Assembly: GCF_002863005.1 (NCBI RefSeq)
Contig: NZ_PKDG01000049.1
Coordinates: forward strand, 148,462 to 212,461
DNA length: 64,000 bases
Source: Pseudoxanthomonas sp.
GTDB taxonomy: Bacteria > Pseudomonadota > Gammaproteobacteria > Xanthomonadales > Xanthomonadaceae
Direction of reading: 5' to 3'
How positions within the stretch are numbered: the first letter of the stretch is position 1; every line of letters starts with the position of its first letter. Below, in pieces: positions 41,685 through 50,910 of the stretch. The translations under genes and the position numbers were made by a program. Under the pieces are notes generated by a model. That model saw only the letters and a list, made by a program, of their open reading frames with translations, was not told the DNA's origin and made no database searches.

Positions 41685-42653
41685 ATGGCAGGCTGGACGA
41701 CGTCGGATATTCCCTCCCAGGTGGGGCGCACGGTCCTGGTCACCGGAACGGGCGGCATCGGCCTGCACATGTCCCTTGCGCTCGCACGGGCCGGTGCCAC
41801 GGTGATCGTGGCGGGACGCAACGCCGCCAAGGGCGCGGCCGCCGTCGAGCAGATCAGCCAGGTGTCGCCGCGGGCGCGCGTGCGCTTCGGCGCCGTCGAT
41901 CTGGCCAGCCTCGACTCGATCGAGACCTTCGCCGACACCGTGCTGCGTTCGCACGGCAGCCTCGACCTGCTGGTCAACAATGCGGCCGTGATGACGCCGC
42001 CCCAGCGCAAGGAAACCGCCGACGGTTTCGAACTGCAACTGGGGACGAACCATCTGGGCCATTTCGCGCTGACGGCCCGGTTGCTGCCGTTGCTGCGCGA
42101 GGGACGCCATGCGCGCGTCGTGTCGCTGTCGAGCATTGCCGCGCGCAGCAGTGCGATCGATTTCGACGACCTGCAATCGCACCGTCGGTATGTGCCGATG
42201 GCCGCCTACAGCCAGTCGAAGCTGGCGTGCCTGCTGTTCGCGTTCGAGTTGCAGCGACGGAGCGTGCGCGAAGGATGGGGCATCCAGAGCCTAGCCGCAC
42301 ACCCCGGCATCTCGCGCACGGACCTGCTGCCCAACGGCGCTGGCCCCGGCAGTCCGCAAGCGCTGGCACGCCGCTATCTGTGGTTCCTGTTCCAGCCCGC
42401 GGAACAGGGGGCCTTGCCGCCCCTGTACGCGGCGACTGCAGCCACGGCGCAGGCCGGTGGTTACTACGGGCCGGACAGGTTGAGCGAGACACGCGGCCAT
42501 CCGGTTGCGGCCAGGGTTCCGCCGCAGGCGGAGGATGTCGCCGTCGCCGAGCGCCTGTGGCAGGAGTCGGAGCGCTTGACAGGCATCGTGTTTGGCGGTC
42601 GCACGGCACAGGGCGCTCGAAAGGCGGCGCTGGACGCGGGATCGACGATGTGA
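41685..42653 (+). CDS. Short-chain dehydrogenase (retinol dehydrogenase-like)
   Basis: This 322-residue SDR has the nucleotide motif VLVTGTGGIGLHMSLALARAG (shown in part), where the classic TGxxxGIG is TGTGGIG, then NNAAVMTPP, catalytic Ser in VSLSSIAARSS, and YSQSKLA with the YxxxK pair. The layout with ELQLGTNHLGHFALT resembles oxidoreductases of the WWOX/retinol dehydrogenase group. Substrate is unknown. The start follows CAAGGTAACGATC. It stands alone, divergent from arr by 390 bp. Confidence 0.85.
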   Translation: MAGWTTSDIPSQVGRTVLVTGTGGIGLHMSLALARAGATVIVAGRNAAKGAAAVEQISQVSPRARVRFGAVDLASLDSIETFADTVLRSHGSLDLLVNNAAVMTPPQRKETADGFELQLGTNHLGHFALTARLLPLLREGRHARVVSLSSIAARSSAIDFDDLQSHRRYVPMAAYSQSKLACLLFAFELQRRSVREGWGIQSLAAHPGISRTDLLPNGAGPGSPQALARRYLWFLFQPAEQGALPPLYAATAATAQAGGYYGPDRLSETRGHPVAARVPPQAEDVAVAERLWQESERLTGIVFGGRTAQGARKAALDAGSTM

Positions 42654-43054
42654 AGGCTTCGCGCTTGGCACCACCGGTGTTGCCGGATTCGACGCGCCGT
42701 TCGATCACGTACCGCTGACGCTGCAGTGGCGGTCCAACCACACGCTGCATGCGAGCTACCCGGACTATCCGGGGTTCCCGCAGACGCAGTACAGCGCGGG
42801 TGATCCAGCAAGACCAAAGGTGCCTTGGTATTCGAGGGCGCGCCGTAGAGTGCACGTGGGGGGGGGGGAGCACTGCATGCCCGGCCCAGTGTCACGGCAT
42901 TGCGATTCGGGTCATCGGTCGTCAGGACCCGAGCACACGCTGACCCCTGTATTCGCGTATGCGGGCCGGGGCGTCCACGTCCGATCCGACGCGGCCAGCG
43001 ACAGGTCGGGGTGAGGCTTTACCTGGTGAGCCCTGTGTATGGGCCCGGGTGGTC
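42654..43054. other. 401-bp intergenic region with G11 tract
   Basis: The region between the SDR stop and the next gene holds no strongly supported gene. A run of 11 Gs lies at 42858-42868, and an ATG at 42877 begins a frame of 45 codons that ends at 43014. The G tract would then be its ribosome-binding sequence. The rest shows no known motif. Confidence 0.4.
42858..42868. repeat. Homopolymer G11 tract
   Basis: Eleven consecutive Gs, by far the longest homopolymer noticed in this window. It lies between a weak TAGAGT -10-like box (42846-42851) and an ATG at 42877, so length change could alter spacing. Tract length may also vary through sequencing error. Confidence 0.8.
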
Positions 43055-43504
43055 TTACTCGACGCGGCGAGAAGACCGGTCACCCGTACGACGGGCCTCT
43101 TCGATCCAGTCCAGGGCTTCGCGGTAGCCTTCCTCGCTTTCCAGGACGCGATCCATCAGGGGCCGCCCCGTCAGCGTGAGGTACTCGCCGAGGTGCGCGG
43201 GCGTGAGGCCGGCGGTCTCGGCGGCCTGGTGGAACAGGTGCCAGCGCATCGCGCGCTTCTCGCGTTCGTAACGCAGCCAGAAGTCTGGAAGGACCTCCGC
43301 ACCCGCACGCGCGCGATTCACCGGCTCTCCCGGGTTCCTGCGGTTGGGGGCGAGGCGCTGGGCGGCGGCGAGAAGCAGGTGTGCCATGTCCTCGCGCTCT
43401 ACGGGGGCCTTCGCCGCACGCAGTTGGCGGGCACACCGATCCAGGGCGGTTGATAGCGCGCGCAGCGAGGCCTGGAGGTAGGGATTCGGGTGGTCTTTGA
43501 TCAT
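43055..43504 (-). CDS. Hypothetical protein
   Basis: This 149-residue protein is predicted helical and charged, with DHPNPYLQASLRALSTALDRC, a REDMAHLLLAAAQRL helix, and LPDFWLRYEREKRAMRWHLF. No family is recognised, and no signal peptide or membrane segment is visible. There is no strong ribosome site before the ATG. Codon usage and lack of low-complexity sequence favour a real gene over an antisense shadow, but only moderately. It is separated from the DUF5916 gene by 184 bp that include a T7 run. Confidence 0.5.
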   Translation of the reverse strand: MIKDHPNPYLQASLRALSTALDRCARQLRAAKAPVEREDMAHLLLAAAQRLAPNRRNPGEPVNRARAGAEVLPDFWLRYEREKRAMRWHLFHQAAETAGLTPAHLGEYLTLTGRPLMDRVLESEEGYREALDWIEEARRTGDRSSRRVE

Positions 43505-43688
43505 CGTTCGACGTTGTACGGGCCGCTAACAGCGCCCGATCACCAAGGTAGACGTCCGGCGGAGCGATTTCCCTATGGTGCTGTTCGCGATATCGGCCCC
43601 GGTGCGTTCGATGCGGTCGCGCAGCCGCAGTGCTTTCTGCTATCGATCGACTTGATCATTTTTTTGAAGAGCAGCATCTCGATTGCTT

Positions 43689-45944
43689 TCAGAACCGATA
43701 GCGCAGCTTGGCTACCAGTTGATCGGTATCGGTCAGCGACAGCGCCTCCTCGAACAGCTGGGCAGTGCCCGGGCGGCGGCGCTCATGCTCACCCAGGCCG
43801 CCGCGCGACCACGCTAGGTAGACGTCCGACTGCGGTCCGAGCAAATACCGGTAGCGCAGCTGGATGCCAAAGCGGTTGATGTCGAACGCGGGGAGAGCCT
43901 CGCCGGTGTCATGCAGCCGGCCATCGGCGCCGCGCCGGTAACGTTGGCCTGCCTCGGCACGCAGCCCGAGCCATTCCGATTTCAAACGCAGCTCGTGCTG
44001 GCGGCTGGGAAACCAGGTGGCGTCGAGCCTCAAAGCATCGCCTCGGCGCGTGTAGCGGCCCGCGTAATCGCCAACCTCCCAGATCAACCAGTCCCGGCTG
44101 ATATCCGGCGCAAGTTCCAGCTTCGCGTTGAAGCGGTCGCCGGCGAACCAGTTCACCGCCAACCGTGCGGCCTGCGAGGGACGCGCACTCAGGCCGAGCG
44201 CCACCAACGATAGTTCGGCCTCATACGACCATGCACCGAAGCGGCGGCTGACCACGCGGGCGCTTGCCTCGTTCCGATGGCCGAACCACACCGCACCGTA
44301 CCCGCGCAGGAAACGGTCGTCCCAGCCGCCGCTGCTGGTGACACTGTCGACGACGATCCGGGTGCCGCTGCGCAGATCGAAGGTGCCGCGCGCGATCCAC
44401 ATGTCCGGCAGACGTTCGCCGCGATGATTGCGCCGTGCCTGCGCCTCCAGCGACCAGCGCGCGGTCGACAGGCGAGACGACGCGCCTTCGCTGCGATGAA
44501 GGTAGGCGCCGGTGACTTCGATCTCATCGAGATCGCCGCGGCGCTGGTAGCCCAGGTCGTTGAAATCGAGGTCGGGATCGAAATGGGTAGCTTCCATTTC
44601 GTATGTCCAGCGTGAGGATGGCATCCAGAACAACCGCAGCCATGCACCGGAGCCGCTGCGCGTCACTCCATGCTGGTTTGCCTCGCTGGCGAGCACCTGC
44701 GCATCGACCACCAGTTGCTCGCCACGGCGCCAGCTCAGGTCGACCGCGTGCACGCGGGCCTCGCGCTGCAGGAACGGACGGCGGACATAAGTCCCGAGCC
44801 AGCCGACGTTGATTCCGGTCGATACGGGGTACTGCAGGCGCGCTGCTTGGAAGTCGCGGCCGACGGGACCGCGCTCGCTCGCCGACAGCAGGCCGTAGCC
44901 GAGCGCACCGAGCGAGCCGTTGAGCTTGATCGCGGCCGCGATGTCGGCCATTCCGGTGCCGTCATCGGCCTCAGCGCCGATGCGCCGTGTGTGCACCAGT
45001 CGGCCGGCATCGGGTGTGGTCTGCTTGAAGATGCTTTGGTTCTCGGTGAAGAACGGACGTCGGTCGCTCTGGAACGTCTCCACGGCGTCGAAGCTGATGA
45101 CCAGGTCGTCTGACTCGACCTGGCCGAAATCGGGATTGACCGTGGCGCCCAGCTGGAAGGTGGGCGACGGCTTCCACAGCAGATCGACGCCGGCCTTGTG
45201 GCGGTGGTCGCCCTTGAGACGGTCGTGGGTGACGGTCGCGTACGGCCATACGTGCAGCAGCGCCTTGCGGTACTGAGCCAGGTTCACGCGTTCGAAGGCG
45301 GAGACGAAGCGCGCTCGCTCGGGCGAGACGGCGGGGTAAGCGATCTGTTCGCCCGTGGCCCCCAGCGTGCGGCTGAAGTGGACGGCAATGTCGCGGGTGG
45401 GTGCATCCGCGCCGCGCATCGGCGCCACCGTCCATGGCAGAAGCAGTTCCACCTGCCAGCCGGCGTCGTGCTCGCTCACCGCCCAGGTCCAGTCGGTGTC
45501 CCAGTCGGTGGCAAGTTGGTTCTCGTTGGTCACCACGCCGTCCTGAACCGAGCCGGACAGGTCCACGCCGAAGCTGTAAGCAGTACGGCCATCAGCGTCG
45601 AAGTCGATCATCACCGCGACCCGATCGGCGCGCGTGTCCTGATCGCGTTCGAGGCGGGGTCTGATGCGCGGATAGTCGTCTGACTGTGTGAGGGTGAACC
45701 CCACCACCAGTCCATCCGGCGTGGACAGCAGGTACGCCACCGTCGCTGCGCTATCTGGGGCGTGCGACAGCAGGTATGGGGCCACCACGCGGAAATCGCG
45801 GTACTGCACCGCGTCGCGCCACTCCGGTTCGTCCAGGCGACCGTCGACCACGATGGCCGCCTGCGTGGCCGGTACCACCAGTCCGCTGCAGAGGAGAAAG
45901 AACAGGCGCGCACGCACGCGCCGTGATGGGCCGCGTGTGCGCAT
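43689..45944 (-). CDS. DUF5916 protein with carbohydrate-binding family 9-like domain
   Basis: This 751-residue protein has a signal peptide (LFFLLCSGLVVPATQA) followed by a CBM9-like domain (VVDGRLDEPEWRDA, VAVMIDFDADGRTAYSFGVD). A long C-terminal beta-rich region follows (VNPDFGQVESDD, FFTENQSIFK, then repeated amphipathic strands) and ends in the aromatic LRYRF, as in outer-membrane barrels. DUF5916 proteins are thought to be surface-located, but their task is unknown. It is the last of a run of minus-strand genes after the serine hydrolase and lipoprotein. Confidence 0.85.
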   Translation of the reverse strand: MRTRGPSRRVRARLFFLLCSGLVVPATQAAIVVDGRLDEPEWRDAVQYRDFRVVAPYLLSHAPDSAATVAYLLSTPDGLVVGFTLTQSDDYPRIRPRLERDQDTRADRVAVMIDFDADGRTAYSFGVDLSGSVQDGVVTNENQLATDWDTDWTWAVSEHDAGWQVELLLPWTVAPMRGADAPTRDIAVHFSRTLGATGEQIAYPAVSPERARFVSAFERVNLAQYRKALLHVWPYATVTHDRLKGDHRHKAGVDLLWKPSPTFQLGATVNPDFGQVESDDLVISFDAVETFQSDRRPFFTENQSIFKQTTPDAGRLVHTRRIGAEADDGTGMADIAAAIKLNGSLGALGYGLLSASERGPVGRDFQAARLQYPVSTGINVGWLGTYVRRPFLQREARVHAVDLSWRRGEQLVVDAQVLASEANQHGVTRSGSGAWLRLFWMPSSRWTYEMEATHFDPDLDFNDLGYQRRGDLDEIEVTGAYLHRSEGASSRLSTARWSLEAQARRNHRGERLPDMWIARGTFDLRSGTRIVVDSVTSSGGWDDRFLRGYGAVWFGHRNEASARVVSRRFGAWSYEAELSLVALGLSARPSQAARLAVNWFAGDRFNAKLELAPDISRDWLIWEVGDYAGRYTRRGDALRLDATWFPSRQHELRLKSEWLGLRAEAGQRYRRGADGRLHDTGEALPAFDINRFGIQLRYRYLLGPQSDVYLAWSRGGLGEHERRRPGTAQLFEEALSLTDTDQLVAKLRYRF

Positions 45945-46004
45945 CGACGGGGTCCTATGGGAGAGAAGAAGGCCGCGACCGGGCGCGGTCGCGGCGAGGA
46001 TGTT

Positions 46005-46301
46005 TCAGCGCGGCTGACAGACCGGGGGATTGGTCATGCCGAACGACAGCAGGTTGCCGCCGTTGACGGTGCACGCATAGGTCTTGCCATTGCGCGCCTT
46101 TAAGGTGACGTAGGTATTGGTGCCTTCGGTGCGGCGCTCGATCAGGGTGAGTTCCGACGGAGACAAACCGAGCACGCCGCCGGTTTCGGACAGGATGCGT
46201 TCGTCGGAGAGGGAGTTGGTGCGGCTTGCGATCGAACTGCAGCCGACAGTAGCGAGACAGAAGACGGCGAGACTGATGCAGGCGAGAGTGCGGAAACGCA
46301 T
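46005..46301 (-). CDS. Small lipoprotein, hypothetical
   Basis: This 98-residue protein has a lipoprotein signal with Cys21 in FCLATVGC. The mature part has SLSDERILSETGGVLGLSPSELTLIERRTEGTNTYVTL in outline (given in part), plus a disulfide-capable ACTVNGGN and CQPR end. The ATG at 46301 is preferred to 46319 because AAAGGAA lies eight bases before it. No family is recognised. It sits between the serine hydrolase and DUF5916 genes on the same strand. Confidence 0.75.
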   Translation of the reverse strand: MRFRTLACISLAVFCLATVGCSSIASRTNSLSDERILSETGGVLGLSPSELTLIERRTEGTNTYVTLKARNGKTYACTVNGGNLLSFGMTNPPVCQPR

Positions 46302-46374
46302 CGTGTGGTTCCTTTCCATGATGGGGCCGTGAGGGATCGCGCGTGCCGGCCCCGGGGACGCGCGCGCACGCGGC

Positions 46375-47835
46375 TTAGCGCGTCAGGGTCAGCGTGGACG
46401 TGGCGTTGAGGGACACCGTCCATTCGCCGTCACGTACGGCACGCAGGTCGTACAGGCCGTAAGGCGTGGCGAGAGCTGCACGCGACAGCATGCCGTCGTC
46501 GGCAAGCGCGACGATGCGCAGGCGGTGTCCGGGCCACGCATACGCGCTGGCGAAGAAGTCGCGCAGAGGTTTGGGTGCGACGAAGTCGCCAACGCAGCGG
46601 CCGTGTTCGAGGCGGAACGTCGCGTCGAGTTCGAAGTGTTCGTCCTTAAGCGCGCCGGTCAGGCGTGCGCCGACGGGGCATGCCGCGGCCGTCAGGCTGG
46701 CCGGCGGCGTGCGGAACGGCGCGGCCAGCAGTTCCGCAGTGGTTTCGATCGCCGACACCCACATCGCATTCGACAGTACGCCGACGGCGGTGCCCTGTCC
46801 GGGCCACAGGAGCAACACGCTACGTGCGCCGGTGGTAGTGCCGGCGTGGTGCGCGATCCGGTCGCCATCGGCATCGTGGCCGATGCGCCAGCCGAAGCCC
46901 ACATCGTAGTCGCGCTCGTGCACCGGGGTGCCGTCGGCCAGCAGGGTGGGCTGCAGCATCGCCTCCCATCGCGCGGCGCCAACGATTCGGTGGTCGAGCA
47001 GGCGGCCACCGAAGGTCGCCAGCGCCTCGGGAGTGGCCGCCAGTCCACCGCCGGGCCAGGTGTAGCTCATGTCCGTGTTCGGGACGCGCCGTGCGGGTCC
47101 GTGCTCGATGTCGTAAAGAACGGATGCCTGCGCGGACGGCGCGTCGCCATCTGCCAGGATGGCCAGTCCGTCGGTGACGTGCTGGCGCACGTAGTCGAGG
47201 AAGTGCAGGCCCGAGCGCGCTTCGATCATCGCGCCGATCAACGTGTAACCCCAGGAGGAGTAGGAATACTTCGTGCCCGGCGTGGACAGCAGAGCGCGGT
47301 CGGAGAAATAGCCGACGGCATCGCGCGCGGTGGGATAGCGGACCTTGCCGAGCGTCTGCAGATCGTTGCCCGCGTAGTGCGGCGCGCCGGAGATGTGTGC
47401 GGCGAGTTGGCGTACGGTCACTCGCGACCACGCAGGCGTCAGCCAGGGCAAGGTGGCGCCGACTGCGGCATCGATGTCGAGCCGGCCGTCTTCGATCAGC
47501 TTCGCCGCCGCCGTGGTGGCTATGACCTTGGATACGCTGGCCAACCGGAACACGGTGTCGCGTTGCACTGGCGCGCGCGCTTCGACATCGCGCAGGCCGG
47601 CACAGCCCGTCCAGGCGACGCGGCCATCGCGCCATACCGCCGCGCCCATGCCGGGTACGCCGTTGGTCTCCACCAGAGCCTGCAGCAGTCGTTGCGAGGT
47701 GGTGCTGGCGGCGTCGGCGGGCGCGGTGCTGCAGGTATCGGACGCCATCGCGGGCACGGCGGTCGCGAGCAGCGCGAGGATGCACGCCGCGCTCAGGCGT
47801 GTGCGTGCATGAGTGAGGGGAGATGGGGCTGGCAT
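46375..47835 (-). CDS. Secreted serine hydrolase (beta-lactamase/AmpC-like fold)
   Basis: This 486-residue protein has a signal peptide ending near VPAMA and the class C beta-lactamase/DD-peptidase core. The nucleophile motif is S100-V-S-K103, followed by the YSYSSWGY element in place of the usual YxN and an HHAGTTTGARS segment in place of KTG. Such proteins act as esterases, peptidases or other hydrolases and are only rarely true beta-lactamases. A C-terminal beta-rich domain of about 110 residues follows. It is downstream of the LytTR gene by 117 bp. Confidence 0.82.
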   Translation of the reverse strand: MPAPSPLTHARTRLSAACILALLATAVPAMASDTCSTAPADAASTTSQRLLQALVETNGVPGMGAAVWRDGRVAWTGCAGLRDVEARAPVQRDTVFRLASVSKVIATTAAAKLIEDGRLDIDAAVGATLPWLTPAWSRVTVRQLAAHISGAPHYAGNDLQTLGKVRYPTARDAVGYFSDRALLSTPGTKYSYSSWGYTLIGAMIEARSGLHFLDYVRQHVTDGLAILADGDAPSAQASVLYDIEHGPARRVPNTDMSYTWPGGGLAATPEALATFGGRLLDHRIVGAARWEAMLQPTLLADGTPVHERDYDVGFGWRIGHDADGDRIAHHAGTTTGARSVLLLWPGQGTAVGVLSNAMWVSAIETTAELLAAPFRTPPASLTAAACPVGARLTGALKDEHFELDATFRLEHGRCVGDFVAPKPLRDFFASAYAWPGHRLRIVALADDGMLSRAALATPYGLYDLRAVRDGEWTVSLNATSTLTLTR

Positions 47836-47952
47836 CGGTCGGCTCCGGTCGGGGAGCCTTCACCCTAGTGACGCCGTCCGGTGATGTCGCGCAGCGTGCG
47901 GTTGTGCGTGCCTGCGGCGCGCCGATCCGGTGGTGCGTCGCGTACGCGACCG

Positions 47953-48702
47953 TCAGGCGCGTGCGTGCAGCGCCACGAGCAGTGCGTCGATATAGGTGCG
48001 GCTGACCCGAACGGGTGTTCCGTCGTGCAGGCGTAACACGGCATCTCGGTTGGTCAGCGGCTGCAGTTCCGCCACCTGGTCCAGGCGCACGATCGAGGAG
48101 CGGTGCACGCGGACGAAGCGCGCAGGGTCCATCTGCGCCGCGAGCTGGTGCAGAGATTCCCGCACCATGTACGTACGCGCGCCGACGTGCAGCACTGCAT
48201 AGTCGCCATCGGCGCTGATCCATTCCACCGCATCGGCGCGGATGAAGAGCGTACGGCTGCCGATCCGGACCAGAAACTTTTGCAACGGACGTAGCGGTGC
48301 GGCCTCGCGGGCCTCCACCGCCGACGCATCGAGGCTGCGCAGACGAAGCAGGCTGCGCGCGCGCGCCACCGCCTCGCCGAAGCGCGGGTCGTCGAGCGGC
48401 TTTAGCAGGTAGTCCACGGCGTTCAGTGCGAACGCACGCACCGCGAAGCCTTCGTGCGCTGTCAGCAGGATAGCGAGCGGACGTCGTTCGGGCGGCAGCG
48501 CGGCCAGCACGTCGAGGCCGTTCATGCCCGGCATCTGCACATCGAGGAACACCAGGTCCGGTAGCGTCTCGCGCAGTCCCGCCAGGGCGGTGGGCCCGTC
48601 TTCGTATTCGCCGGCCAGCACCAGGTCGTCGAACGCGGCCAGCTGCGAGATCACGCCACGTCGTGCGAGGGGTTCGTCGTCGACCACCGCGACGCGGATC
48701 AT
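47953..48702 (-). CDS. LytTR-family response regulator
   Basis: This 249-residue regulator has a receiver (VAVVDDEPLARRG at the start, phosphoacceptor Asp in LVFLDVQMPGMNG, Lys in YLLKPLDD) and a C-terminal LytTR DNA-binding domain (LFIRADAVEWISADGDYAVLH, RFVRVHRSSIVRLDQV, VRVSRTYID). LytTR regulators pair with LytS-type kinases; the kinase gene overlaps it by four bases. Targets are not known, but the downstream serine hydrolase, lipoprotein and DUF5916 genes are in the same orientation. Confidence 0.9.
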   Translation of the reverse strand: MIRVAVVDDEPLARRGVISQLAAFDDLVLAGEYEDGPTALAGLRETLPDLVFLDVQMPGMNGLDVLAALPPERRPLAILLTAHEGFAVRAFALNAVDYLLKPLDDPRFGEAVARARSLLRLRSLDASAVEAREAAPLRPLQKFLVRIGSRTLFIRADAVEWISADGDYAVLHVGARTYMVRESLHQLAAQMDPARFVRVHRSSIVRLDQVAELQPLTNRDAVLRLHDGTPVRVSRTYIDALLVALHARA

Positions 48703-49796
48703 GCGCTCGCTCCGGCATGCAGGCGTAGCGGCAGCGTCAGGTGCACGTGGTAGCGGTCGCCCTCGATGCCGGTCTCCAGCGCAGCGTCGCCCGGGTACAG
48801 GCGCGCCAGCCGGCCACGTACGTTGTCCAGGCCGACGGCTTCGCGGGCGCCGTCGGGCGGCGAAGGTGCGTCGTCGGTGTCTGGCAGATCGTTGAGCAGG
48901 TGGAGCTCGAGCCGCGTGCCATTGCGGACGATGCGCAGGTCGAGCCGCCCAGGCGCGCGACGGGGTGCTATCCCGTGTCGGATCGCGTTCTCCACCAGCG
49001 GCTGCAGCAGCAGATAGGGCACGTAGGCGGCGAGCACGCCGTCGCCCAGTTGCCAAGCCAACTGCAGGCGCCTCCCCAGCCGGGCCTTTTCCACCTCCAG
49101 GTAGGCCTCGGTCATGGCGATTTCCTCGGCCAGCGTCACCTCGTGGCGGGGCTGCGCCTCGAGCACCGTGCGCAGGAAGTCGCTGAGCCGTGCCAGCATC
49201 TGCCGTGCGTCCGCGCCGTGGCCTTCCGCGATCAAGGTGGACACCGCATTGAGCGTGTTGAACAGGAAGTGCGGCTGCAGCTGGTAGCGCAGCGCGCGCA
49301 GTTCGGCGTCGCGTGCAAGCGAACGCGCTTCCAGATGGTCTGCCTGCTCCTGTCGCAGCGCGGCGTAATAGGCCACCACCGCGTGGATCGCGCAGTAGGC
49401 AACCAGCACCAGCCACGCGCCCTCCAGGCCGCGGAACAACAGCGGTACGTCTACCGCGCCCGGTGTCATCAGCCGCGCGAGGCTGCCCGACGTCATCGCC
49501 TGCACGGCCACGCTCAGCAGGCGCGTGGCCAGCGCCATCGCGTAGGTAGCCGCAAGCAGCACCAGGGCGATGCGCCAGCCCGGCGTGCTGCGCCGCCACA
49601 GCCAGCGCTGCAGTGCGGTCAGCGGCAGTAGCCACAGCACGAAAGCGGACAGATACAAGGTACGCGACAGCGTCGCGTGGCCATGGCCCAGAAGTGGCAG
49701 TGCCATCACCAACAGGCAGGCGCCCAGCGGCAGGCCGGCCAGTACCGGTAGCCAGAAAGGTGGGAGTACCCGCCGGTCCAAGGGTGCCGATGTCAT
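48699..49796 (-). CDS. LytS-type sensor histidine kinase
   Basis: This 365-residue kinase has four to five N-terminal membrane helices (LPVLAGLPLGACLLVMALPLL and others) and a His_kinase domain with the phosphoacceptor in LRYQLQPHFLFNTLNAVSTL. The ATPase has PLVENAIRHGI and VGLDNVRGRLARLY. No extracellular sensor domain is seen, so sensing likely occurs within the membrane. It is cotranscribed with and overlaps the LytTR regulator gene. Confidence 0.9.
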   Translation of the reverse strand: MTSAPLDRRVLPPFWLPVLAGLPLGACLLVMALPLLGHGHATLSRTLYLSAFVLWLLPLTALQRWLWRRSTPGWRIALVLLAATYAMALATRLLSVAVQAMTSGSLARLMTPGAVDVPLLFRGLEGAWLVLVAYCAIHAVVAYYAALRQEQADHLEARSLARDAELRALRYQLQPHFLFNTLNAVSTLIAEGHGADARQMLARLSDFLRTVLEAQPRHEVTLAEEIAMTEAYLEVEKARLGRRLQLAWQLGDGVLAAYVPYLLLQPLVENAIRHGIAPRRAPGRLDLRIVRNGTRLELHLLNDLPDTDDAPSPPDGAREAVGLDNVRGRLARLYPGDAALETGIEGDRYHVHLTLPLRLHAGASA

Positions 49797-50061
49797 ACGA
49801 GTGGATAGTCCAAGCGACGAACTCCATGGTCAGTTCACCACGACGGGCCGCTGCCAAGCCAGTCCCGCGCGCCCGAAGGGTTAACCCATGCGCCAGGACG
49901 AACGACAACGCCTTCTCTTGGATAGAGGTTGCTCGCCGCAAGTGAATCGGATGGAGTGCATTCGTAGTCCAGGGCTAGGCTTTTCGACCTCTACTCGTAG
50001 CAGACATCGGCTTCTGGCCGTCAGCGGACACTGGACTCCGCACGCCCAAGCGCCACAAACG

Positions 50062-50086
50062 AAAAAACCCTGGGGGTCCAGGGTTT
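50062..50086 (-). terminator. Intrinsic terminator of the tRNA-Leu transcript
   Basis: On the minus strand AAACCCTGG and CCAGGGTTT pair around seven bases and are followed by a TTT run (plus-strand A6 at 50062-50067). It is five bases beyond the tRNA 3-prime CCA. The stem and T run make this a strong call. Confidence 0.85.
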
Positions 50087-50091
50087 GATCT

Positions 50092-50177
50092 TGGTGCCGG
50101 AGGTGGGACTCGAACCCACACGCTTTTAAGGGCGGCGGATTTTGAGTCCGCTGCGTCTACCATTCCGCCACTCCGGC
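50092..50177 (-). tRNA. tRNA-Leu (anticodon CAA)
   Basis: The minus strand reads GCCGGAGTGGCGGAATGG at the 5-prime end, then anticodon stem GCGGA/TCCGC around CTCAAAA, giving anticodon CAA (codon UUG). The acceptor stem GCCGGAG pairs with CTCCGGC, the T-arm has GTTCGAGTC, and a long variable arm (CCGCCCTTAAAAGCG region) is typical of leucine tRNAs. CCA is encoded. The length of 86 nt fits. Confidence 0.95.
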
Positions 50178-50237
50178 GCGGACGCGGAGTATAGCCGAGG
50201 CCGGCCCCCGGCCGACAGGGGCGGTCCCCGCCGCGCC

Positions 50238-50825
50238 TCAGTTGACCTGGTCCGTCCCCAGCAAGCGCTCGCCGCGGCGCTGCCAGCCGTCGGCACCGGC
50301 CTCTTCCTCCGGCGTGAAGATGCCGCAGCGGACCATCGTGCGCTGGTACACATGCAGACTGACCGCGATGGCCTTGTCGCTCGGGTTGCGGATGGTGTGG
50401 TACTCGTGCGGAGGAATCAGGCTGCCCGCCGAGCCGGTGCCGGCCTCGATCGTGCCCGCCTGGATGAAGCGATAGCGCACATCGTCATGCTCGGCCAGCT
50501 CGTACTGCGTGATCTCCAGCCGCCCGCGCCACACGCCTTCCACGCACCACATGCCCGAGTGATCGTGGATCTTGGTTCCCTGGCCCGGGCCCCAGGTCAT
50601 CGCGATCACGCTGTAGCCGTGCTCCGGACTGGTGTACAGCTCGCGGCGCGCGTAGTGGTCCGAGATGGGCTCCAGCACGCAGGACGGCAGGCTGACCTCC
50701 TCGTCGCAGATCAACTCGCACAGCGACTTGCGCAGCGCATCGGTGACGGCACGGTCGTCACCCAGGGAGACGGCGGCATCCAGCGAAGCGACCAGCTTGT
50801 CGGCGCCGGGGAAATCGAGGGTCAT
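50238..50825 (-). CDS. Cysteine dioxygenase family protein
   Basis: This 195-residue cupin has KIHDHSGMWCVEGVWRG, carrying two of the iron-binding histidines and a Cys, and a third histidine in PHEYHTIRNPS. Cysteine dioxygenase oxidises L-cysteine to cysteine sulfinate. Bacterial homologues can prefer 3-mercaptopropionate, so specificity is uncertain. The ATG at 50825 is chosen over a longer start because it begins the family pattern. It is near the MetX-family gene, which may feed cysteine synthesis. Confidence 0.83.
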   Translation of the reverse strand: MTLDFPGADKLVASLDAAVSLGDDRAVTDALRKSLCELICDEEVSLPSCVLEPISDHYARRELYTSPEHGYSVIAMTWGPGQGTKIHDHSGMWCVEGVWRGRLEITQYELAEHDDVRYRFIQAGTIEAGTGSAGSLIPPHEYHTIRNPSDKAIAVSLHVYQRTMVRCGIFTPEEEAGADGWQRRGERLLGTDQVN

Positions 50826-50910
50826 GGCACGGCCCGCTTGAAAGTGTGAAGCCATTTTAGCCGGCTGGGGCGGGGAGGGAGTTTTGCGGTGCGGGATGGC
50901 CGGCTTTTTC

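Noticed and set aside
46375..47835. True AmpC beta-lactamase
   Set aside because: The YxN and KTG motifs are not canonical and the protein has an extra C-terminal domain; a general serine hydrolase is safer.
50092..50177. tRNA-Leu as attachment site of an integrated element
   Set aside because: No integrase and no repeated 3-prime end of the tRNA was found in the surrounding sequence.
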